A stretch of DNA of 64,000 nt from Branchiostoma floridae. Its lineage: Eukaryota; Chordata; Leptocardii; Amphioxiformes; Branchiostomatidae. The notes under the pieces were generated by a model. The model saw nothing but the letters and a program-made list of their open reading frames with translations, was not told where the DNA came from and ran no database searches. Shown piece after piece: positions 12,167 to 25,237 of this stretch. The first letter of the stretch is position 1; each line of letters opens with the position of its first letter. The translations under genes were made by a program, and so were the position numbers. The DNA lies in NCBI RefSeq assembly GCF_000003815.2, contig NC_049982.1, positions 13,483,822 to 13,547,821 of the forward strand, written 5' to 3'.

Positions 12167-15100
12167 CGGTCTCCGCACCGCCCAGCCGCGCAACGGCTCA
12201 AAGCACCCTCCCCTCACACCACACCACCTTTCCCTAAGCCAGCATCGGCAAAGCCATGGCGACAGAAAGGTTGCTACTTTCCACAACAGGAACAAATTTC
12301 AGGGATTCTAAAGAGATAAACTAGTAGCAAAGCACATGATAATGATGTTGACATCCATACTGGACAATGGTAACATGAATGTCTACTGACTGATACAAGC
12401 TGTGAGATATTCTCCTAACTCAAAGTTCACTGCAGTGAGGCGAGAACTATATTTAGCACAGGCCTGGATGTGAGGGGGAGCAGGTGGTGGGACTGCTGTT
12501 GCTCAGTCACCTGCACAACAAAGAGAATAAAAAGATGACATGGTGTTAGAATACAGTTAGATTAAGATTAACAACATCATGGCATTTCTCTGCTAGAAAA
12601 AGTGGCGACATTAAAAACATCTATAGGTAAATGTGTGATCTGCTAGGATTGACAGATAATTTCAAATCATTCTTACATAAATACATAGTGAAGAATACAA
12701 TGATTATTCATTCATATATGCTATTTAACACCAGACTACTCATGCACTCTTTGAATTCCTTATACATACCCAACTTCTGCATGAAGTCACAAGATTTTAT
12801 TGTAATAATGCATAGATATCCGATGCAAGACTGGCCATTTACTCATTTATTATTACTGAACCCAAGCCAGGAACAATGACGCAGACACATACACTGTCAC
12901 ACAAAGCAGAGGTTAGACTTTGCTTTTGTTTTGGTTGTCTTCATATGCATCTTTGTCAGCTTTTCTATTTTGTCAGGTTTTCTTAGTTATATATTTTGGC
13001 AGTATATGAAATTAAAAAAGAAAACCTGACATATCAAAAGGGCCAACAAAAATGCCTAAAAAGATGTCCAAAACAAGCCTGAGCCTAACCTTTGCTTGAA
13101 GAGTATCTTTGGACATTTCTCCAAATCTAGTGAGAGTACTCTCCAAGCAGAGGTTTTTAATTTTACTCATAATCATATACCCTGCTTTCTTTCCTTCCTC
13201 CCCACAAACTTCTGAGTAAAGTGAACCCCCAGCTGATCCCAAAGTGACAACAAAAGGCTAACAGGTTAAATCTTCATATTGCTGGTACACAGGTGGACCT
13301 TACAACCACTGTTTACATAAGGCAGGTGGGTGGAAATATCACCTTCACGCTTCATTACAGACTTAAGCCCTCCTGTTGACAAGATGGCACCATGTAACAA
13401 CCACTTCACATCAGTTTACTTTGAGCTAAACATGTTATTTTTGTTGTACAATTGCAGCAGGATGATGCTATTATTGGTTCATTAAGACAGCTGGAGTTGT
13501 TGTACCATGGGCTGGACAGACCAAGGAATTTCCAGCCAATTTCAATAGAACCTCCTTTAACAGATAGAGTTGGCATCAGCTGGCCCTTATGGGCAGCATG
13601 GAAGATTTGATCCCCTTGGGACATTTGACCACTGTTTACAGGATTCCACTAGGAAGTGAAATTTACTTATCATGTACAAACAATTCGATGTATACACAAG
13701 CAAGCATGGTGACAATAAAACAACAAAACACTTGAGATCAAATCAAAACTCTGCAAATGTACAAAGAGTTTAACTCATAGATTCATCCCATCCATGTACA
13801 AGTAAGAATGTCCTGTGGGAAAACAAACAAAAAAGGATTGCTTTAAAGCAGGTGTCTATCTATACACAGTTGAGTTCAAAGAAACACCCTTTTCAGGTTT
13901 TCTTCTCCTTGAAATTCTTTACTCCTCCAATGTACCACACTGTTACTCCTCCCCAAGTCACATGTCTACTCTACAGGGATACGTATAGCTGCATCCAACC
14001 ATGCATATTTCATCTGTAATGCAATTGATTGCACACTGCCCATTTACTGATGACATGTCAGCAGCTGATGCAAGAGGAGAAATGATTGTACGCCGGCCAA
14101 TTTGAATATTCATGACGTAAGGGCCGTCATCTGCAGGGGATGCCAACAAGCTTTTAATGTTTTATGTATGGAAGAAATACGTACACTGAGTAGTTACAGA
14201 GGTCTTCAAACTCAAAGTACGTAAAATTCACAGGTAAATGGTATGATTCATACAAAGAAAACTATCAATACCAGCTGATCAATACAATCAAGTCAAAATG
14301 ATACACAATCCAGTATGCCCATTTGGCATACCTATCAATTTAGCGATCAAATCCATTCCAAAGGCCCAGGATGTGTAAGATTCTTCACTGGTACAACTTC
14401 TATGATTCACAGACTTGAAAGGAGCCTTGGCAAACCATTATATCACATCATAGTACTGGGTATCTTTTGCCAATTAGCTGTTAGATTACACATTTACAGT
14501 ACATGTATTAGATTTACAGTATACCCATGCCCATATTTCTTTCAGATCTTCAATTTCAACATTTGATTTTAGCATAGTTATTTCATGTTCATGTTTTGAA
14601 CACAGAAACAGACTGAGAAAAAGTCTTCCAACAATAACATGATGGGTACATTTCATATGCATAACATGCATACTTATTCTTTACTAGTAATTATATGTAC
14701 TAGTACTACTAGTATATAAATTCTGTTCTGAATGATAGCAACCTCCTTGGTGATAGCAAAATCTTTATACGTTTTCTAATTCTAACATTCACCTTCTACA
14801 CGCATGTCTAATAATGTCTATATATTACTAGTAACAAAACTTCAACACATGGTTGACACAATGGATCACTACTGCAACTTCTGTCCATCATATGTCCTTC
14901 ACTAATGGCTAAAAATCATAAATACATGGGGCTAGCCTACCTACATGTATGTTCCCTCCTTACTCATATCTGATGAGGATATGACTGCAAATAATATGGT
15001 TCCTTTGCCCACAACTGTAGTTGTGTTTCCCTAGAACTTTGAAGGCAAGTCATGGCCTCGAGTCATACCATATTCATAATCACATACTGCATAACCAGTC

Positions 15101-18100
15101 TAGACCAGTCTGCCAATGATTACCTCGGCTAAAAACAAGGTATGCAAATAGCAAGGTGTGGAAGGGGAGGGGTCATTACAAAGAATGTAAGCCTCCTGGA
15201 TATTTTTTCTCCAATCCTTGTATAATTCAGACACAAATATGGCATTGCTTAAAATTTACTAGAAACAATCATGCTTCAAGGTCTGAAAGTTCAAAGGTTC
15301 CTTGTTTTATGAAACCTGAGGTTGAAAGATTTTCAATCAAGACAGAACAAACGCTACTGCTGCGTTTCTTTTGTGATCAGACTGGGAACTGCAACCTTCA
15401 TTTCAAGACAATAACAAACTTGATCCCTTGGGACACTGACCACTGTTACTAGGAGTAGATCTCGTGGGACGCAAATGGATGCAAATTTACTGGGTGGTGA
15501 CAAGACTGGTTCACAGCACAGGTACCTGTTCACCCCGTCACGTGTGAAGATCGTGCCCCTTGCGTGACACTTGGCAACTGTAAAATTATTATGTCAAGTC
15601 AATTTAATAAAGCAAGAATAATCAAAGGTACACATCGAAGAAGACTTGGTGGATTTTCGGTTTGTACCCTGTGGGTACCCAGGTATGGGAGCGATGGCCA
15701 AATATGACGATGTTCTCCAGTGACTTCCAGAAAGGCAGATACGAAAAATTCACACGTCAGCCGTGCCGGCCGGCATGATCGACAACACGCGTGATTTTTC
15801 TACACTGCGGCACATACTTACGTCAAAATACAGACAGACACTATCCAAACATCAATTTATACATTACAGAGGTGAGACTAACCGAAGTGGGTGTGGGAAA
15901 GGAAAAACTGCGGAGAAAAAAAAGAGAACTTTTATTTTTCGAACCGGCCACACTTCCCTGCGTACGTTCCGTTAGGTGGGAGGGGACGATCCGCGATGTA
16001 AATTATTTTTCCAGCAACGTATCTCCTACGTATCGAGACAAAACGAAAAGCATTGACAGAGATCTACATATCTTTTTATTCCATCTCCTGACCAAAATCA
16101 TTATGTGCAGTTCAGATGGGCAGTTGTACTTCCGCATTCGCACCAAAAAATTATGTTGGGAGAAATAGGAAGACCTTCAAAAATGACAGCAGGGCCCGGG
16201 CACACACGACAAGCTCGCACACAAACGGAGTAAATCTGTAAATTAGGACCCACCAGACAAATCAGACAATGTCCTTGACACTTCGATTCCAAACACGTGA
16301 ATAAACTGAGACATTCTCACCGAAAATGCAGCCTGTAGATGGATTTGACTGCGATGCCTCAAATAGCGCAGAGTGGAGGGGCAGACGTCGCTGACCGCTC
16401 GTACGGCGCTACCCAAGATTCCAAACCGGGCCCGCCAAAAAAGGACGTATGTCCCCTAAAGGAGGCCAATAAAGTCCCTGCAAAGCTAGGATGCTTCTAA
16501 GTTGGCCTCAGGGATATCTAGACAAGCAGAAAGTCTAGTTTTGACAATTCTGCCCTCCAGACAAACAGATGACTTACAGCTTGTTCGACCTGAGGTGGGA
16601 CAGTGCTGTTTACTATTTGTTTGGGTGAAAGGGCCAGGATTGGATAACCATCCGCAGAAAGTAAACCCAAAACATTTGAATTTTCTTCCTAATACTTCAC
16701 CAATACGATTCTGTCGTGGATATGAAATCTTCAAAATTACTTTTATATCTCATGTAGCTCATGAGCTGTAGCGGAGGGTACCAAAAAGAACATTAAAAAG
16801 AACATTTTGCTCCATTAGGTGCGGATCAATACATCATAATTGCTGTACCCTGCAGCAACGGTCACGATCTCGTGCCCAGGGTAATCAGCGGACGTCTGGC
16901 ACTCTCGTGCAAAGTTGAGAGGTTAAAAAATGGCGGGAAAGCACCAGTGAAAGGATTGGCACAATACTTCCCAAATTGATACAGTAAATATCGATTGCAC
17001 ATAACACGTATATGAAATATTCTCTCCAAGCAGAGGTTTGACTCCGACTGTTTTCCTGCGCTTTGTCAGGCTTTTTATTCAGTTGTACCGTTTCTTGAGG
17101 TCCGATGCTGACCAAAACACGACAAAAACAGCCGGAGCAGAACTTCTGCTTCAAAAGTATCTGAAATACGCAACAGACGTGACAAAACGGACGATAAGAC
17201 AGTCGAAACCAACCGAAACCAGATACACGTATCTGCTTGGGTAACCTACTGTTTGATAGTACAATATGCAATGTGTATGCAAATTGCAATATCCATATCG
17301 TCACAATACCATCAGTTGACAAAAATACTGTGAAACGATTGAAACTGAGTATTCCCTTTTAGAAACTCAATCATTTAAATGTCGTTGGGTCATCCAAATC
17401 TAAGCAGGGTTTCAGGACATGTTGTGTTTTTACTCCTCTTTTCCTATGCTCTCATCAAGAGGAAAATTGTGGTCCGGAAAATGACGTCACTAATCTCTCA
17501 GCCCCAGAAAAGGCCGGATCTGGATGCCCGACTCGGATCGGAAGAGCGGGTCTCGTGATAAAGGATTTGCGCTTGACCTCGCACGGGAAGGACCGTTTAT
17601 TAAAGTTTTTGGCATGTCACATGGTTGGGATAGGAGAAACCCTTGAATCTAAAAGCTTGATAGTATATATGATAACTGCACTTTTCTACACTCTTCGCAT
17701 AGGGACCCGGGAAACCGACCATTAAAATATAGTACGCTCGATTACTTGTAAATATCCTCGTCGTCGCTAGGAGCGTTGTCGTGAAGTCGATCAGTCTGGC
17801 AAATGTGTTTCAGGCGCAATGCCATTGTCTTAGTTAGCGACGATTGTTTGGAAGTTGTGAAGAATGCAGCACTTTAATTTAGAACTGACATTGAGTATCA
17901 AATAGCAATGAAACACTATATAGGGCTTTATAAGGTAATCTACCACAAACCCGGGCTTTATCCAATGTTCTCGTCAGACTCAGGAGAAATACATATCTTT
18001 GATCAAGTCCCGTCCGACTTTGCACGGTGGTACATATAGATATTGCATGGTGGGGTGACCAAATTTCCTGTTGTCGTTCTTTTCTGCCGCGGCCGACATC

Positions 18101-18166
18101 TAAAGACTAGATCTTCAAAAGAGAAAGTTCTCTGCGTGTACGAACGATTTTGGTGGTAGTCAGAGA
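12167..18166. other. Intergenic / 5' region between KIAA0232 and gene A
   Basis: About 6 kb without a supportable coding exon. The segments around 12170-12260 and 15480-16450 are more GC- and CpG-rich than the surroundings. They could hold 5' UTR exons or the promoter of the minus-strand KIAA0232 gene. Gene A starts at 18167 on the opposite strand, so the two genes are divergent. Open frames here (for example 15791-16168 and 17322-16885 minus) show no domain signature. Confidence 0.5.
17918..17923 (+). promoter_or_regulatory. Possible TATA element of gene A
   Basis: A TATATA stretch (cactatatagggc context) lies about 245 bases before the gene A start codon. Position and sequence are compatible with a TATA box, but no transcript evidence is available. 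Confidence 0.25.
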
Positions 18167-21100
18167 ATGGGGCAAAGGGAGGTCGGATGGAGCGCCGCTC
18201 TTCTTGTGTTTGTGTTCGCCCAGTTCATAACGGTACCGGTGGTCTTGAGCATTCAAGGTAGGACTCTACATTAATGCAATGTATAGTATTGGGCCATGTG
18301 CAAGTCTATCCATTTCATTGTAGTGTTTAGATGAATACAGGAAACACTATGTCGAGTGATGTCATCTATAGATCTAGAGAGTGGTGGGGTGTTCACCACT
18401 TTTAAGTTGCAGAAAGCTAGGTGCTGTAATGTTCTTGTCCGTATACGACATTGTTTATAAACGTGTGCCATAGAGGCGCTTATGGCGATAAAGCAAAGGG
18501 GTTGCAAACTTTGGGAGGGTCAAAGCCAGGTCATGGCTAAGGCAGTGATCTAATATTATGCCCATTACATGAGGATGTAAACTTGATGCTGCCTGTACTT
18601 ATTCGCCTTTCTGTATGTCGTTGGTAGCCTTAACCATGCCTTCCTACGGGGGTACGGATCGTAGAATTGGGATAAAAATCGGAACATAATTGGCCAGAAG
18701 AGTCAGTCCATAGTAATTTTGACACCACCCCACCCCCCTCCGAATGAAGGCTGCGTGGCCATTTAAACAGTAAAAAATCCCCTAGCAAATTCTTCTCCCT
18801 ATTAGCCAGCGTAGTCACTCTGGTAGAGACTATGTGGTTGCGGAAGCGTACAGGTGAAACCAGCAGTGTGCTATCTAAAAAAAAACATATATGTGGCAAT
18901 TTATTACAGTTGATTTGATAGTAAATTTGTACAATGAGTCCAGATGGCTATTATCCGCTCATCAGTGGAGTCCATCCTCCCCCGTCTCTGTGTCAAGTGT
19001 GTTACTCGTCGAAAAAAATAGCAAGCTTTACAGTACGTATGTTGAGATTTGAACGCTCAGGTTAGAAAAATACAGGTCAGAAGTCAGAAAGCTAAAGTAA
19101 TGTTTTGCGCTGTTACAAATCAGGAAAAAGCGGTAAAATTTTGACGTACCTAAATTGTGTTGTTTGTTTGTTTGCTCGTTTGTTTGTTTTGTTTTGTTTG
19201 TTTGTTTGTTTGTTTGTTTGTTTGTTTGTTTGTTTGCATGAGGTCTACGAAGGTATTCGTATGTCTTCGAAGGATTTCGTATGACATTTTACGCTCATAG
19301 GCTAAACTCCATGTATATTAATTGCATATGGAGCTATATTGATTTATTAGATGTTAATCAAAGTCTTTTACCAGGTGAATTCATTATTTTCCCTTTCCCC
19401 AGATTGTTACACCAGGGTTGATGGCAGGATCGTCTATGAGGGGATCAACAATGTGACGGACTTCGGGAAGCCTTGCGAGGCCTGGAGGAATCAGGCCGGT
19501 GGACAGACGCACAACTACTGCCGAGCCCCGCGGCCAGGGGACCTGCAGCCCTGGTGCTTCGTCAGGGCGGACACCGGGAACCTCATCCAGGCTCGCTGCG
19601 ACGTGGAACATTGTACAGGTGGGTGGAGATGGTACTCGTATGTCTATAGAGGGGCTGATCAGACATGTACCATTCATATGGAGCAGTTTGATAGGAGGAA
19701 GTGATGTAGTATGTATGCAAGGGGCGGTGCAAACGATTCGTTGTTGTGTCTCATTGGCCTAATGAAATGTTTTGTCTTAACGTCGCAAAAACCTGAGTAT
19801 ACAGTTGGGTGTTAGTTAACTCTAAAGCACCGCCGTTTCTGATGCTGTGTCGTATATCTTAGACATGACTCAAGAACTGTGTAACTATTTGGGATCTCTG
19901 TCGTTTGAACACAGAATGTTATACCATAACGGGTTCGGACTACCGAGGAACACAATCCAAACCGTCCAGTAACGAGTCTTCAGCGGAAGAATGCATGTCT
20001 TGGACAGACGAGAGGTAACGTTATGTCATTGACTACATGCCACATCTACAGTGTGCATGGTAGAGCAATATTGATATAGAGTAGATACAACTGAAGTCAC
20101 AGGTTGAACTGAGGAATATTATTCCTTTTGTATATTTTGTTGTCTAGATAAACTTCACAATGGCCGAAATAGATTAAGAGTGAGTCTATGCATGTGACCA
20201 GTGCAGAAGTTAAGCGAATTAAGCATTGAATTAGTATTCAGCTCGTATCACATTGACACTTGTACTTTTATAATGAAGTTCACTTATTTGTCATTTTGAA
20301 GCCTAATTTTTTCCTTGCCACATATTTGCACCCTGAAGATCAATGTCAAAGGCAATGCGTCCATGAGAGGCTATCCTACCATACTATCACTAACAAATTG
20401 CATGTGTCGATGTGTTTCAGCGGCGGAAAGCGGTTCAATACCAAAGCGCATCCCGACGATAAACTGGGACTGGGCGACCACAACTACTGCCGGAACCCTT
20501 GGGCGGAAGGACGGCCCTCGCCCTGGTGTTACACCGGGAAAACACCTGCCAGTCACAAACAGTGCCTCATACCTGACTGTAAAGGTACTGCACTCTACAT
20601 TCTTGGTACATTCAGGCACCTGCAATTATTATAAGTCATTCACCTACGCAGATGTGAACCCGCATTATGAAACTCCGCTCACTTCGACCTCGCGTCAGAG
20701 TTCTATGACGCGGGTTGTCTGCGCGTAGAAGAATGGTCTGAAAGATGTGACTGAACGATGTTACTGTTTTACAGGCATTCTAATGTAGGTTATGTAACAT
20801 ATAATGATCTCCATGAAATCACGGATTCAACCCTTACGATTTATCATTGTTGGGAGAAGCTTAAGGGCCATGATTAGGACGTTAGTGTCTCTTACCTGTA
20901 ACAACAGTCCAGCAAAATTGACCAATACCGTCATGGCCCACACAGTTCCAGGGTACCTGGGCTGTATCGCTGACTCGGACACCCCGCCGCTCCTGTGGAA
21001 CGTGGTCCGCACCGCCAGCTTCTCGGCACTCACCATCGCTCACTGTATAACGTACTGCCGGGACTACGGCACCCAGTATGCCGGATTCCGGAACGGGAAC

Positions 21101-24100
21101 CAGTGCAGCTGTATGGCGGGGACGAGGGATGTGTACCGGAGTCTACCTGAAGCTGCCGACTGCAACAAGAAATGCTCTGGAGACTCTCGCCATTTCTGCG
21201 GAGGGACCAACAGCACTGCCCTCTTTGATAGTAAGTTTCACTTCACCTCTCCTGCTTTTACGAATACTGAAATGACATGACTACTAAATGCATCTGCGTG
21301 CGCGCGTGTTTGAGTGCGTCAAAACAACTGAACAGCTCATTGCCTGTCCCCCAGCGAGAATGGGCCAGTGTGGAGGATGGCGGTACGGAGTATACGGCAC
21401 TATCCACTCCCCAGACTTCCCCAGTGACTACCCAAACGGCGAGATCTGCTCTTGGTCAATCATGGGGCCAGAAAACCACGTACTCAGGTAAACAGTCTAT
21501 CATTCTGTGGCTTTAGACAATGGGATGTCAAATTTGACAATAAAAGATGTAATACCGGTGTATCTTCTTGTCAGGTTACATTTTGCAATGTACGACATCG
21601 CAGACAGTGAGGATTATGTAGCGGTTTGGGACAACAGCACCCGCAGAAGGGTCCTACTCACCCCCAGCAAAGATGGTTACGTGGTCAACTCTAACCAAGC
21701 CGGGCTTCACTTCGTCTCCGACAGCGCTAAGAATGGTCCAGGGTTCAGCCTGGTCTTCGAAGGTTAGTTGTGAGTGTAACCAGCACGTTTAACCCTAACA
21801 CAGTGCCGTTACTCTTTATGTTCCGTGCTAAGTAGTGTTTCGAATTTCATATGTGTGTTCCGAGCTAGTGGTGACACAAAGTATTATTCAATTAACGTTA
21901 CATCTGTTTCTAGAAATCTTAGATTGTCGAAGTTGTGAAGTGATCTTGCTACTCCAAGCATTCAGCCAAAGATCTCTGAGATCCCTTTGATAAGGATAAG
22001 TTAATCTACAGAAAACTCATTGATTTGTTTTCTTTTGTTTGTTTCTTCATTAGCTGTTAAGAAGTGCCCCAAACCGGACATTCTCAACGGAAATTTGGAG
22101 GCGGATTCCTTCCTGCCCGGACAATTCGCGAACGTTGAGTGCGCCCCGGGTTTCAATGTGATTGGCCCAACAAGGATCATGTGTGAGAACGATGGAACAT
22201 TCAAGAAACTGCCTGAATGTCTCTCTGAGAACGCCACGTTGCCGACCCCAATGTGTAAGTATTCTACCATTAGGTATGATTACACGGAGTAAAAATTACA
22301 ATATGTGTAAATGGACATATGGAAAATATCCACAAAAAACAGACTGGAGGAGGATGCAAAGTAAAATCAGCGAGGTACCAGGTATTGAACAAAGCACTCA
22401 GTGTTCAATTCCCAGGTTTATAACAGCAAGCGAACAAAAGTTATGATCTACAATGTTGATGTCAGTCGTTTAGAAAAATGTATTTAATCAACAATGAAAT
22501 GTCCACAATAAAAAATGTTTGCGTGTAATACCAGCTTTACTTGCTTATGTTTGAAAGGTAACCATTGTACTTAGCTTTCAGCAACAACAAGACCACAGAT
22601 GCGTCCGTGGTCTCCACGACACCTCATCATTTATCAACGAGAAGGAACAAGGTACACACCACAGGCACAGGGGAACAGGAAACCACCATAATACCTAAAA
22701 CAGCAGCACCGCCGTCACGTCCTACAACACAAGGACCAGCAATGACAACCACCAAGGTTACTGCTACTACCACAGGTGTGTTGTGCAACTTCTCACACTC
22801 AAACACACAAGTCTTTTACATTCCTCTTCTTTTCTTAGTTCGTTACTGTCCATCAACAGCTGAATGTGGTTGAGATATATTTGTATTTAGATAAGGCGCA
22901 TATATCCTACATGAATAAATGACGAATATCAATGCACGGCCACTTCCAGCAACCATGACATCATCCAGCGCTAATAGCAGGCCTTTCAGCACCACGGAGA
23001 AACACCACACAGCAGCGCTACAGACTACCGAGTCTTCAGAGCACTCAAAACCAGACTCGTCTTCAGGAAGCACTCAAGAAGCAGGAGACGCTACAAGCAG
23101 TAAGTATCCCGACTCATATGAACGATTTTGTGCATAACCGTTATATATATTCATGTTATCATTTTGTAATTTGAGTAACTTGACTGCCCTGCCAGTTGTG
23201 TCTGGGAGGGGCTCCGTCAGTGATGTAGATCAAATTGACTGGGTTTTAAGAACGAACATAGCAGAGATGGCATGCAATTGTACTTTAAAACTTCCCTAGA
23301 TTTTGATACTGTTTGAATTTATTTTCTTTGCATGTTGTATTTCAGCTGTTGTGATCGGAGTGGTGGTCGCCATCGTTCTCATACTCGTCATCAGTCTTCT
23401 CATCTACATCGCCTGTGCCGTGTTAGCTGCTAAAAGGTAAACCTTCTTTTGAGTAGTAAATAGACAGGACAAACTCTTAATAAGATGCATGATATTGTCG
23501 CTACTTGTTTTCAAAAATCACGTCCCGAACGCATGTGCGTTGGAGTGATAGAAACCCCCGCCTTCTGGCGAAATTTCACCAAACTGCAGATTTTTGCTTA
23601 GAATTCGTGAGTGTGGCAGCCATGTTGTTGCTTTGGAACAGGCGGATTTACAGCGGTATATTTCTGGCACGTCAGGGTTTAGTCGCTGGTCCCTAGCAGA
23701 AACAGGAAACACGAAGGGAAGCAATATGTTTCCCATCAGAGGAAATCATCACGATATTTTTACACGTTTTACACGGGTGCGTGTCACTGAAGCAACAAAA
23801 TGGCATGTAACGTTTCTTTACAATTTTGTGTTGCGAATAGGAAGGAACTTTTAAGTTTTACTCACATTTGTCTGCGATTCACAGTTTATGTACGATGGTA
23901 TGCATAATAGTTAGATATATAGTCATACGAACTGACTGGATGAATGACGTGATCTATAGTCCTGTTGCCGTTCTGTAAGTTTCATAATATGCGAGATTCT
24001 ATCACACTTTGCCCATCACACTTAGAGCGAGGCAAGCAAGCCTTGAGAATGGACGGGCAGACGACGCCGAAGTCAACGTCCCTCTAAACGACCTTGGCAA

Positions 24101-24422
24101 GGACAGGTGAGGTAAACGAGACGTCCCTTCAAAAACACTTCTACTTCCATACCGTTTCTCGTTAACTGGAGACATATACTGTACACATCGTGTGATAGTT
24201 AACCTGCATTGATAAGTAGTCCAACCGTACGTGCCCTACAGCTCGACCTTAAGACAATAATAATCAGAATTTGTATGCACAATGGCTGAGAGGTTGAAAA
24301 GCGCTTAAAGAATTATTACTTGCATCATTCATCATATTTGCTTCGTTTATGTTTATTTTAGCAACGCTACGGATGAGGATGATGTGCAAACTGCTAAGGA
24401 TGCTGTGCTAGGAGAATTGTGA
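18167..24422 (+). CDS. Gene A: two-kringle WSC-CUB-sushi membrane protein (Kremen-like ectodomain)
   Basis: Thirteen exons, 653 residues: 18167-18257, 19403-19618, 19915-20014, 20421-20584, 20946-21230, 21355-21487, 21575-21762, 22054-22254, 22575-22775, 22950-23099, 23346-23436, 24026-24106, 24362-24422. Signal peptide (1-30); kringle 1 (31-102, HNYCRAPRPGDLQPWCF); kringle 2 (103-190, CYTITGSDYRGTQ and HNYCRNP); WSC (191-285, GYLGC...CQCSC-type spacing); CUB (286-392); sushi (393-459, four Cys); Thr/Ser/Pro stalk (460-576); transmembrane helix (577-606); short acidic tail (607-653) with no tyrosine. Kringle-WSC-CUB matches Kremen, the vertebrate co-receptor for Dickkopf/LRP6. The sushi domain, stalk and first kringle are not in Kremen. 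Ligand unknown. The stalk acceptor at 22575 was chosen because the nearby alternative breaks frame. Confidence 0.85.
19160..19236 (+). repeat. (TTTG)n simple repeat
   Basis: About 77 bases of imperfect TTTG repeat in intron 1 of gene A, just upstream of the kringle 1 exon. It may be length-polymorphic. Confidence 0.95.
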
Positions 24423-24811
24423 CCAAAGATGGACATCTTGGTTTCTTATTCCTCTGCTTTTAGAAGATAAGATAAGCCCGGAATGTTACAGGTTGTTTCT
24501 GCTTCAAATCATGATGGCCAATGCCGGTGTTGTATTGAGAAAAGTATTGAGAAAATAGACATGCAAATGTTTATGTAGCGTTTATGGATTATTATGATCG
24601 TGTTCAGAACGTGTATGTTGTAGGATATTCTCCCTGATTGTGGAGATTGAGTGAGTATTGGGATAGGAAGCACATCCGTAGAATCAGACAAACTAACGTA
24701 TTTAATGCTATGGCTGCTTTCATGTAGAGCAAAACAGTGCCGCTGTGCCAGGTAGTTGTCAGCCGTGTGGAATATTTGTTTGTTGCAAAGTCAAAAGTTT
24801 GAGAAACTATC

Positions 24812-24817
24812 AATAAA
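24812..24817 (+). terminator. Poly(A) signal of gene A
   Basis: AATAAA located 390 bases after the gene A stop codon and before the gene B promoter region. It is the first canonical signal downstream of the stop. Confidence 0.55.
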
Positions 24818-24987
24818 GAACGAACTAATCGACTTTGTCCATCTTGATCCGGCTCACTTCAAGAACATTGGCTAAAATAGAAATGCTTGTGTAATTCTAT
24901 GCTTACTTGCTGACTTAGTTCCCTGTGTGCTCGTTGTGGCCATTGACCATGGTCAGTTCAGTTTGCTTTCACCTATATATCTTCATC

Positions 24988-24995
24988 TATAAAAG
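24988..24995 (+). promoter_or_regulatory. TATA box candidate of gene B
   Basis: TATAAAAG lies 250 bases before the gene B start codon and about 170 bases after the gene A poly(A) signal. A start site near 25020 would leave a 5' UTR of roughly 220 bases. This is the best-looking TATA element in the cluster. Confidence 0.5.
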
Positions 24996-25237
24996 TTGGC
25001 GAACGCACAGCTAGTGAGAGATGACAGCATTACCCAGTAAATCGCTACAACAGCATTTCATATCTTCGGAGGCCACACACCTTATCAGCGCCAGACCGAC
25101 AGGAAGAGCAACAAGGTCATTTCCGGCGGTTCTCTCACATCAGCAACGCCCGTTTCTTTCCGCAGCAGTTCTTGGCGGAATCATTTCGTGTGTTTTAATA
25201 TTGGATTAGTGCACGCGTCAATCGTTAAACCGCGGCC

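Noticed and set aside
12167-12295. N-terminal extension of KIAA0232 to a Met at 12295
   Set aside because: The Trp/Cys/Arg-rich extension has no likeness to the family N terminus and is probably 5' UTR.
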